From Salvator merianae (taxonomy: Eukaryota; Chordata; Lepidosauria; Squamata; Teiidae): 64,000 nt of DNA. Under the pieces are notes generated by a model, which ran no database searches, was not told where the DNA came from, and worked only from the letters and a program-made list of their open reading frames with translations. The stretch covers positions 84,084,863-84,148,862 of the forward strand of contig QVOM02000025.1 in NCBI GenBank assembly GCA_003586115.2. Direction: 5' to 3'. Shown in pieces: positions 56,239-64,000 of this stretch. The stretch's first letter is position 1. The number at the start of each line of letters is the position of its first letter. Both the position numbers and the translations under genes were made by a program.

Positions 56239-57786
56239 CAAGATATACCTGTGGGCAAAAACAGAAAATGTTGCTGTAATGTGCAATTGTGCTTTTGTGG
56301 TTCTCTGAAAACTGTACGTAAGGTAAACATTGCAAAAAAGTGGCAGGATGCTGCAACCAATCAGAGAGTGGACCTGTGAGGCCATTTTCAATCTTTGATC
56401 TGACATTGGCAGGGAGTAAACATGCAAACAGCATGCCTTTGCATTGAAGAATAATCTGAATGTAGTGATATTCTTGAATGCAAAAATGGGGAGGCGCTAC
56501 AGTTCCAGTGCTTCACGGCATTAGGGTGGATCCTACCTTAGTCGATGCACAAGCCTGTAAAGCATGAAGGAAGAAGGAAGATGTTTAGCTGATCAGAAAG
56601 CTCCTCACCCCATTCAAACTGTTCTTAAATTGTTATCAAGAATGGATGAAAACAATCGGCTTTCTGTTGCAGACCTGTCTCAGGCCAAATTGGGTACTGT
56701 AAATGCTTTGGAAATGCCTTGGAAGTGCCTTGGTTAAAAAGATGGGAGGCATGCAGTGGTATATTTAAATACTCTACCAGATTTATGGATACAGAGATTC
56801 CAAACAGGGATGGATACTTCTGTCTCATTCAGGTATGAGATTTTTCAATCAAGGGAGTGTTCTATTTTTCTGGGTAATGTGGAGGCAGGCAGGGGTGTTG
56901 CACCATCAGCAGTCTGTGATAGTACTGACCAGAAGAACTGCTCCAAGAAATGTGCTCAGCTATACAAGCTGCTTTCCTAGGTGTCCAAAGACTGAACTCC
57001 ATGAAGTCTTCAGAGTGAGATATCACCTTCTTGTTTTGTATCGATTGATAATTTCCCTTCGACAACACTTCCCATTCTCTCTCATGTCTTCATATGAAGC
57101 AAATTCAACTGGCATTTATTTATTTATTTGCTTAAAGCTTATGCAGGTCTTGGGAATGTATCTTCCTTATTGGCTTCCTGTCCAATTCTATATTGATTTC
57201 TGTGCCATACTTTCCACATGCCTCACTTACCATCAGTAGTCTCCTACCTCGGCATGTGGGAAAGAGAAGGCTAAGGAGCAAGAAAAATACACAGTATCCC
57301 TAGGCACTTTAATGATTGTAGAAGCATCTTTCTGGCTAGGTTATTCTTGATCATAAACCTTTTCTTAAAGTACAGCCAAAGGAATGACAAAGAGTATGCA
57401 GCTGGCAGAAAACCTTTCTCGTTCTTCAAATTATACACTATCTCAACAGAATCTGTGATGGGAGTGCATCACCATCAAGAATTATTTTTGATCCACTGAT
57501 GGATAAAGGCCTTCCCAAACTTCTTCTTCTGGCATTCCCTGTCCTGGGCAGTTCTTTTCCATATTTTACTGGCATGATTTTTAAAAATTTCATCTACCCA
57601 TCTGCTGCGTGGGAGGTCTCTTGGTATCTTCTAGTCTCCTGGTATCCAGCTGAGTTTTTTCTGCTGTTTTTTAGTCATAGTTTTTTCATGCAACATGTCC
57701 AGCCCACAGACATTTGGGGGTACGGTATGCACATACAGATACACTACGTGAACCAATATATTTCCAGATAGGAAGTTCTGTTGCTG
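56239..57786. other. No gene or repeat recognised
   Basis: About 1.5 kb. A 134-codon frame at 56835-57239 is not recognisable; ATTTATTTATTTATTTG occurs at 57115. Confidence 0.4.
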
Positions 57787-58047
57787 TGAATCATAGAATC
57801 ATAGAGTTGGAATGGACCTCCAGGGTCATCGAGTCCAACCCCCTGCTCAATGCAGGATTCACTAAGCCATCCCAGATAGATATCCATCCAGCCTCTCCTT
57901 GAAAACCTCCAGTGAAGGAGAGCCCACTACCTCCTGTGGTAACCTGTTCCAATGACTGATTGCCCTTACGGTCAGAATTTTTTTTCTAATATCTAGCCTG
58001 TATCTACTCCCTTAAAGTTTCATCCCATTGTTTCTAGTCCTTCCTAG
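57787..58047 (-). mobile_element. CR1 LINE 3' end
   Basis: On the plus strand it begins AATCATAGAATCATAGAG, then TTGGAATGGACCTCCAGG, TCGAGTCCAACCCCCTGC, ACCTCCAGTGAAGGAGAGC, AACCTGTTCCAATG and TCTAATATCTAGCCTG. This is the classical CR1 3' end read from its 3' side: the element is in minus orientation and its 8-bp ATTCTATG-type repeats sit at the left. 5'-truncated, ending near 58047. It shows less divergence than the other LINE fragments. Confidence 0.9.
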
Positions 58048-59041
58048 AAAACCTTACAAAGATGCTGTAGATTCTGGCATTGCTCACCAGCATTTCTTTC
58101 CATGAAAGAAGCACTGGTGGCAAGAGGATGACAAGGCTATCAAGCAATGAAGCACGACCAACTGCTTAGATGGCTTCGATCTACTGAGACTGTGCAGATG
58201 TCTACCCTGGAACTATTCACTGAAAGTCTCTGGCGGTGGCACAAAATGCACACCTGCTTCTGGGATTCTGCTGCTCAGAGCACTGCCAGCTAACATGGAC
58301 TCCTTACAGCCACTCACACAGCCCCAACTCCCAGGTTGCGAAAGGAACACAGGCTGCATTGGGTGGAACTGCCTGCCTCCATCTGGCAGGATACAGTGGA
58401 GCCAACAGGTGATGTCACCAGCTGTCAAGGGTGTGCAGTAGGCTGCAGTATCTGTTCTCACCCTGGCATGACCCAGGGATGTGCTAGTGGATGAGCTGCT
58501 AGATTTGATGGAGGCTATCACAGTCCTTTTGTGGCTGGGGTGGGAACAGCCCTCATCAAGGCTAGTAGTGGAGTGGTGTGCAGCACACTAGAGTGACCAA
58601 GGGAAGAACCAAGGGAAGGGAAAAGGCACCCAGCCCACCATTGGAACAAAGGATCTCCTTGTGGTAGCAAAGAGCCCAGATCAGCCTGCTCAAATTCTGG
58701 TGTATGGCAGGCAGGGGGAAAGGCCAAAATGAACAAGAGCTGCAACAGCTGCAACAGCAGCAAGAGACCATGTTGCTTGTTCTCGGGTGGGTTGCAGGTA
58801 AATGGAAGGGGCTGCATCTGGTGAGACATCCATTGAGCCAGGGCATGGGCGACCAACACAGTCACTAGGAGGAGTGCAATGTATTTACCACCACAGGTCA
58901 CATGGTGGAAACTCAGATCTTTTCTACTATAGAAAGTGATGGGTTAGTTTACAAAATTATTGTCACTTTCTGTTTGATGAACCTCAGGTTCTTAGACATA
59001 CATACCCTGGATACAGCAACAAGGAAAGAATGCAGTACCTA
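58048..59041. other. No gene or repeat recognised
   Basis: About 1 kb with a GC-richer part (58200-58880). Frames of up to 127 codons on the minus strand, with Leu/Cys-rich stretches from CTGCAACAGC repeats (58735-58765), carry nothing recognisable. Confidence 0.4.
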
Positions 59042-59540
59042 CAGTCATGGCCACCAGTTTTGGTTTTCACAATGTTTGCTGCTTCAGTGGTTGTATATCT
59101 TTGCGTCTGATGTTTCTACGGTATACTGAAGTACAATTATAAGCATTTCATAAATGTGTTAATGTCTATTGATAAATACCTCAAATTTATGCATAGACTC
59201 AATATTTACAGTATTGACCCTTCTGTTTCAAGACTTCTGCAATTCGCCCTGGCCTGCTGGATACCAGTGTCTGGACCAAATCCTGACTGACGACAATCCA
59301 TTCTTGTCTAACCAGCAGAGTTTATCACATGTTCTGTGTTTGTGTTTGTCCACTCGCTTTTTGCGGATTGTCCTCAGGTTCTCAATGGGATTGTGATCTG
59401 AGGAGTTTTCTGGCCATGGAATCAAAATTTCAATATAATGTTCACCAAGTCACTTAGTTATTATTTTTGCCCTGTGACATGGTGCTCCATCATGCTGGAA
59501 CAAATTGTTCCTGGCCAGAGTCTGGAAGAGATCCTTTTTA
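59042..59540 (-). mobile_element. Truncated Tc1-like transposon, second lineage
   Basis: It starts CAGTCATGGCCACCAGTTTTGG directly after TA (59040-59041), the terminal repeat of a Tc1 lineage different from that at 8342. TTTTCACAATGTTTGCTGCT and TATACTGAAGTACAATTA follow on the inverted-repeat arm. The transposase end is on the minus strand (next entry). The left half of the gene and the second terminal repeat are missing. Confidence 0.88.
59228..59425 (-). pseudogene. Tc1-like transposase C-terminus, pseudogene
   Basis: The minus-strand frame reads WPENSSDHNPIENLRTIRKK and continues VDKHKHRTCDKL, matching the conserved region with the last catalytic acid (usual form PDLNPIENLW). The Asp is followed by His here, and the copy ends by truncation after about 65 codons. 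It has no other exons or a start. Confidence 0.9.
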
Positions 59541-59562
59541 AAGCTACAGCTCACTTAGCTTC

Positions 59563-59860
59563 TAAAGATGTGCATGAACTAAAATTGTGTGTTTGGTTTG
59601 CCATGGAACCGAACACCAGTTTTTTCAGTTTGACAACAAATTGTTTAATCAAACAAATGGTTGTGCTTGATTTCAAACTGGTTTGAAAACAAAAAGTACA
59701 TTACCGCCCCCCCCATTGAAAAAGCCCTTTTCAAGGGCAAACTCCAGCAAACGCAAACTGTTAGATCAATTGATTCATATTCGCAAACTGGTTCAGTTTG
59801 ATCAAATCTGTGAATATTTGAACAACCACATGTTCAGTTCAATGCAAACATCTGCCCATT
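59563..59860 (+). mobile_element. hAT-like MITE relic
   Basis: The left end TAAAGATGTGCATGAAC resembles the TAGGGATGTGC group, and the interior (GAACACCAGTTTTTTC, TTTAATCAAACAAATGG, CCTTTTCAAGGGC) matches 35817 in inverse orientation. The right end is decayed near 59854. No flank duplication found. Confidence 0.55.
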
Positions 59861-60001
59861 CACACTGGGGATAAACATAGCCCAGACCTAAAATAAAAAA
59901 ATAAAAAAATCACCCTCCTTTATCCAACTCAGACCGAAACTAAGAAAATTGTCAGATTTTCAATAATAAATTAATATCAAGCCCAGTAGCCAGCCAAATT
60001 A

Positions 60002-60510
60002 GCTTATTTATTTATTTATTTATATTTATTTATTTAAAAAAATTATATCCCACTCTTCATCAAAAGGTGCCTGGGTGAATCACAATAACAAAAACATAAA
60101 AAACATAAAATCTTTAAAATATAAAACGCCCCCCCTCCCTTGCAGGACAACACCTAGAGGAAGCTAAAAAGGCTTGGATGAAGAGGTACGTTTTAACCAC
60201 GTGACAGAAACCATATAATGGAGGTACCTGGTGAACCTCCAGAAGGAAGCCATCCCGGAGTGTGGGGGCCACCACAAAAAAGCCCCTCATGTGTGTCCCT
60301 GTCACTTGCACCTCTGATAGAAGAGGAACTACATTTATTTTTAAAGGCAAGCTGATCAGCTCAGCTCACATAGAGCTAAGCCATGACCTCACCTTGTTGA
60401 GCCAACTTGATGTGGAAAATGTTAAGGTGCCTGACCACTTTGGGATCAGCTTGACCCGGCTCAAATGGGTCGATCAGCAGGGATCTAATACTGCAACCTC
60501 CAAATTGTAC
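60002..60510 (-). mobile_element. L2/CR1-like LINE 3' end
   Basis: On the minus strand the segment at about 60302-60150 translates MRGFFVVAPTLRDGF and VKTYLFIQAFLASS, corresponding to RAF-V-P-LW-GLP and LKTHLF-QAF of L2/CR1-type ORFs. The 3' tail with ATTTATTTATTT (plus strand) lies at 60004-60030. It is a different, more 5'-extended copy than at 3748. Part of the 202-codon plus-strand frame here is its antisense. Confidence 0.65.
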
Positions 60511-60542
60511 CTTTCTGTGGATGGTCGAAATCCAGGAGGGTT

Positions 60543-60630
60543 CTTTTCTTTCCCTTCCCTTCCCTTCCCTTCCCTTCCCTTCCCTTCCCTTCCCTTCCCT
60601 TTTTCCTTTTTCCTTTTTCCTTTTTCCTTC
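60543..60630. repeat. (TTCCC)n and (TTTTTCC)n tandem repeats
   Basis: About ten TTCCC units (60548-60600) followed by TTTTTCC units (60600-60628) and a poly-C run. The Ser/Phe/Pro-rich frames are artefacts. Confidence 0.95.
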
Positions 60631-61289
60631 CCCCCCCAAGCACATGGGACAATTCTTGGCATTAAAGGATATAGGGACATTTCTCATCCCTCTCCCCTAA
60701 GTAAAGAGTGGCTTCAGTTCTGGCTCAGGGAGGGAGAGGGAGGCAACCTCCTGGTCATTGTGGGGGAAGTTAGGGTGACCTTGGCTTTGATCTCCACAGC
60801 AGAGAGAAAGGCTACCTCTGTTGTCCAATTCAAAACAGGGGAATCCCTGGCTTCAGATTTGGTGGTCTGAGAGTGATCAAACCCTGGAAATAGTCACACA
60901 CACCATTTCCTGTGTTTAATGATACAGGGTGTTGTTGAGGGTAGCAGTAAGTTCCGTTCAATGGTCATAGCAGCAAGGCTGTCACTAGCAGGAGAGAGAT
61001 GTCTGAATAGCTCTGAATGCTCTTCATGCAGGTCTTCAGTACAAACACTAGAACAGGGTTTCAAATGCCATGGCAGAGCAAAAGCATGGTGTCCGTACAG
61101 ATGATGCACTCTCCCCTGCATGTGAATGCACCATGAAGGACAGGCGCCATGCAGACACTGCACCCTCATGACACATTCATAGCAACACAGTGGTGCCATG
61201 TAGATCCTGCCAAAGTTGAATGCAGATGCTTCTGATGTAAGCCCTTTGCTTTGCTTGTGTAAAACAATTCTGGGCAAGAGAAGAACAAA
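60631..61289. other. No gene recognised
   Basis: Unassigned. 60894-61328 holds a 144-codon minus-strand frame without recognisable content. Confidence 0.4.
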
Positions 61290-61763
61290 GGGCTTTTCTA
61301 TACTTATACCTTTGGAACAGTTCAGCATGGGGCCTAGCCTACTTCTGGGCCTCTCTCTTCCATACTGTGGTACAAATTAGAGAGCCCTTGTCCTGTGGTA
61401 GGCTGGATGCAGCATAGCCCAGTCCAGGAACCCAGAATGGCTGATTAGACTAGGATACCAGATTGGGATACCAGCAGTACAGGGGTCTCTAGACTGGCCC
61501 AAGGAGGCATGTGGAAGGGTGATGAATACTTCCATGAGCTGGTTTAGCAGGGGAACCCATTTCGGTGGCACCAAATTCCACCAAAATTTTGGTTGTTGAA
61601 GACCTTGCAGCAGGCTCCAAAGCTCTAGCGAGCTTCAGAGTGGCACTGGGTAGCATGGGACATGTCCCAGAACAGGCTGTCCAAGTGTGGATGGATTTGT
61701 CCCAAGCCAGCTGAACCCCTCCAACCCCCCAGTGACCAAAATGCTGATCTGTCCCTAATCTCT
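61290..61763. mobile_element. GGGCC-type MITE, left part
   Basis: Starts GGGCTTTTCTATACTTATACC. TTCTGGGCCTCTCTC, AGGAGGCATGTGGAAGG and AGCTTCAGAGTGGCAC line up with 54300-54670. The right end seems to be replaced by the next element. Confidence 0.65.
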
Positions 61764-62174
61764 GGGCCTGTTCACATTTTAGTGCTAGTGAGTGTCTGGA
61801 CACTCACTAGCACAGTGCAACCTTACTCTGTGGAAGCTCCAGTGTTTGGGAACATTTGTAGATGTTCCTGAATGCTACAAGCTGTGGACTGCTATTTCGG
61901 GGTGTGAATGCTGCAGGCTGTGGTGCAGCATGGCATGGCATCACATGTCATGGCACAGCTGTAGCTGTAGCTGTGCAATCATGTGACACATCCCCGGTCG
62001 CCATGGCAGCAAATGGATGTTTCTGTGGCTACCGTGCTGCTTCCAGGAGTGCTGGAAGCTTGGTTACAGGCAGTTCCAGCCCTTGCAGTGTGGATGGCCA
62101 TTGTGAAGCGGGGTCTGTTGCAGTGTAGAATGACATAATTATACCATTCTATGCTTGAAAGTACAAACAGGCTC
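61764..62174 (+). mobile_element. Hairpin-bearing MITE
   Basis: Starts GGGCCTGTTCACATTTTAG and ends GAAAGTACAAACAGGCTC. Flanks TCT and TCC match at two of three bases. The right subterminal hairpin (TAGAATGACATAATTATACCATTCTA, as two 10-base arms) is at 62127-62152, the left one is the next entry. The core has GGGGTGTGAATGCTGC, CGCCATGGCAGCAAATGG and a GCTGTAGCTGTAGCTGTG run. Confidence 0.78.
61783..61812. repeat. 30-bp near-perfect palindrome
   Basis: TGCTAGTGAGTGTC and its exact complement GACACTCACTAGCA are separated by two bases (TG). It lies 19 bp inside the left end of the MITE and may act as a subterminal hairpin or a replication fork signal of the element; function unknown. Confidence 0.97.
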
Positions 62175-62900
62175 TCCCTCTCCAAAGCATTATAAAGAGT
62201 TTCTTATTAGGACTGCAGTCTGTATGTTTCTTAACCAAAGTTTTCAATGTTTGCTTTGGCTAAATATCATGGGTATTTTAGTAGAAAAAAGGGAACTTTT
62301 CTAAACTCTAACAGAGGAAAAGGAATGGACTTGACTCATGGATTTCTTTAAAAAATAAATAAAAAAAACCCTCTGTGAAAAAAAGAAGAAGCAAGGATGG
62401 TGCAAGGTTCACCTTAGAACTGATTGAAAAAGTGTGTTTCTGAGCCTGAAGGGCTAAGTTTTGCTAGTGCTTTCATTTTCTGTTGGAGAGGCCATAAAGC
62501 ATTCTGAGGAATATAAATTCCAGGAACCGTGTTTGTAGTGCTGCTGCATTTAATAGTTTGTCAGCATTTCCCATATTTCCAAGAGGTTTATAACATGGCC
62601 ATAAAAATTCACTGAAAGATAGAACTTGGTAAGACTGATAAGTATTCTTCCAGTCTCTCTGCTTGCATCAGATTTCTCACCCTTTCTGGAAGTATTTTAA
62701 AGAATTTTTTTTCAACCCCCTTAAAGAAACCTGGGAACCACGTGCCTTGAGAAATGCATAATACCTTGCTGGTAGTTCACAGCAATCAATGAGAGGCTGA
62801 ATTTTTCAAATGCAGCAGCATTTAGGTATAATAGATATAAGAATAAAATTTAGGTATAAGACAGTCCCTCTTCCTATTCTGAAGTCGATATCCTAAAGGT
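62175..62900. other. No gene recognised
   Basis: Unassigned AT-rich sequence. Confidence 0.4.
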
Positions 62901-62908
62901 GTCACAAC

Positions 62909-63263
62909 TGGGGATGTGCAAATTTCAATTCACATTTAAAAATCCGTACAAAATTTTGTTTTCACAAATTTTTGCATTGAAATGAAAGTGACATTTTCAC
63001 ATTTATGGTTTTCGATCAAAACAAAAAAGCCTACTTCTTTTGCAAAAATGAAATCTGTTGAATTTTTGCTTTTTTTGCATTTTTCGCTGTGTTTAAACTA
63101 TGAAAATGGCATTTTCCCCCATTTTCAGTGAGGAAATGTGGCAAAAAATGCAGAAATGAGTGCAGAAATGCATTTCTCAACAATGAAATTCATTGATGAA
63201 GCAGAAATGCAGATTTTTGTACAAAAACAAATCAAAAATTATTTTTTTTCGTGCACATCCCTA
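62909..63263. mobile_element. hAT-like MITE with perfect 8-bp duplication
   Basis: 355 bp, starting TGGGGATGTGCAAATTTC and ending TCGTGCACATCCCTA. Flanked by identical GTCACAAC at 62901-62908 and 63264-63271. The interior contains GGCATTTTCCCCCATTTTC and many AATGCAGAAATG units; AT-rich palindromic structure. T at position 2 and A at position 7 of the duplication fit the hAT preference. Confidence 0.92.
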
Positions 63264-63271
63264 GTCACAAC

Positions 63272-63407
63272 AAAGAAGAAAAGGGATTTTTTTAGCTAAG
63301 CATGAAGCAAGGAATAAATAAATAAATTTGTGTTCTGTTTGCATATATTCCATTTGATTCTGCTCTGTTTGGAAAGGAGGTGTGTAACCTCGACTTCATC
63401 TGCAGGC
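63272..63407. other. No gene
   Basis: Short unassigned interval with AAATAAATAAAT. Confidence 0.35.
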
Positions 63408-63730
63408 CACTTGGCTCAGGGTGGAGAGGCGTGAGAGTCCTTGGATGACCCATTTCAACAGCATAATTTGGTGCACTACCACAATGGATCCCCTGCTAAA
63501 CCAGAACATGGAAGCATGTGCCACGTCTGCAACCTTCTGCAGCCCTGTTTAGCAACTGCTGGACCACTGGTAGACCTTTTGAAAAGGGCTACAAGTATGC
63601 CAAACTATGATTCATCCAATGCAGACAGAGCATACTAGCAGGGGGCATGGCATTCCTTGCACCACACTAGTATGAGGAAGGAAGGCTTCTAAACTCCTTT
63701 GTGGAGTGGTTCTAAGGTGAGTGAGAAAAA
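63408..63730. mobile_element. MITE relative of 30647-31788 without the nested element
   Basis: AGCAACTGCTGGACCACTGG, TAGACCTTTTGAAAAGGGC and TACAAGTATGCC line up with both sides of the nested element at 30965. CATACTAGCAGGGGGC is shared with the same family. The ends are unclear, so the start and end are approximate. Confidence 0.5.
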
Positions 63731-63839
63731 AAACCTCAATCCCATTTGCTATTTGCCTAATTTGATTTCTTATACCACTTAAGGTTGTTTTAAATTAACT
63801 TTTGCTTGTTCTGATTTTAGTTTTAATAAAAGGAATATT

Positions 63840-64000
63840 GGCTCTTTCTGTACTTACCTGTTTTAGAAATGAATCAGTGGGTCCAGCTTAGCCTGGGCCA
63901 CTGATATGGATCATGGGAAGGTGTGAGTTGGATCAGTACTATCTGCACTGCTGGTGCTGATCTGAGTCAGCCCGTGGTGTGACCACAGAGCTCACATGAG
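63840..64000 (+). mobile_element. GGGCC-type MITE, cut by the window end
   Basis: Starts GGCTCTTTCTGTACTTACCTG; CAGCTTAGCCTGGGCC and TATGGATCATGGG resemble 54280-54400. The right part lies outside the window. Confidence 0.6.

Noticed and set aside
58518..58901. 127-codon Leu-rich minus-strand frame with a hydrophobic N-terminus
   Set aside because: The hydrophobic stretch comes partly from CTGCAACAGC repeats, and a second frame over the same DNA is equally open. No homologue recognised.
60262..60870. 202-codon plus-strand frame, the longest in the window
   Set aside because: Its first part is antisense to the LINE 3' end and its middle is the TTCCC pentanucleotide array. No domain is recognisable.

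Overview
This window looks like non-coding, repeat-rich nuclear DNA from a squamate reptile, most likely a lizard; species not determined. The main taxonomic signals are a tRNA-derived SINE of the Sauria-SINE type with a pyrimidine CTT-type tail (28926-29231), a CR1 3' end with the ATCATAGAATCATAG signature (57789-58047), several CR1-like/L2-like 3' ends of the kind common in lizards, and two different Tc1-type DNA transposons. I found no intact host protein-coding gene, no convincing exon of one, and no rRNA, functional tRNA or CRISPR. Nearly all open reading frames are chance frames, microsatellite translations or pieces of dead transposons.

Layout: 0.7-2.4 kb holds two copies of a hairpin-bearing non-autonomous DNA transposon, the first with an internal hexanucleotide array. 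3.7-7.2 kb has two LINE ends and a hAT-type MITE. 7.5-10 kb has a MITE nested in a MITE, an AC microsatellite, and a 1.6-kb dead Tc1 element. 10-19 kb is a series of MITEs (one 621-bp hAT-type element with a perfect 8-bp target duplication) and a SINE split by a 334-bp insertion. 19-26 kb has an LTR-like unit, a repeat-poor stretch, nested MITEs and CR1-like ends. 26.2-26.7 kb carries an unrecognised decayed reading frame on the minus strand. 28.5-32.7 kb is a dense nest: a SINE inside a MITE, a MITE inside a MITE with a newly grown 21-bp minisatellite, and another MITE in MITE. 34-37.3 kb has hAT-type MITEs and a minus-strand solo LTR. 38-47 kb is mostly unassigned sequence with microsatellites. 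47.8-48.7 kb is a dead LINE with a restriction-like endonuclease. 48.8-64 kb returns to MITEs, CR1 ends and a second Tc1 lineage.

The strongest unexplained structure is a large group of short elements with GGGCC- or GGCTGC-type terminal inverted repeats. Many have a hairpin just inside one end. Six copies are flanked by perfect 3-bp direct repeats, and comparison with an unoccupied paralogue supports a 3-bp target duplication in one case. They have repeatedly inserted into each other and carry or seed tandem arrays. No transposase that could move them is present in the window. A second set (TAGGGATGTGC termini, 8-bp duplications with T at position 2) is hAT-like. These assignments come from reading the sequence only; no database search was run.
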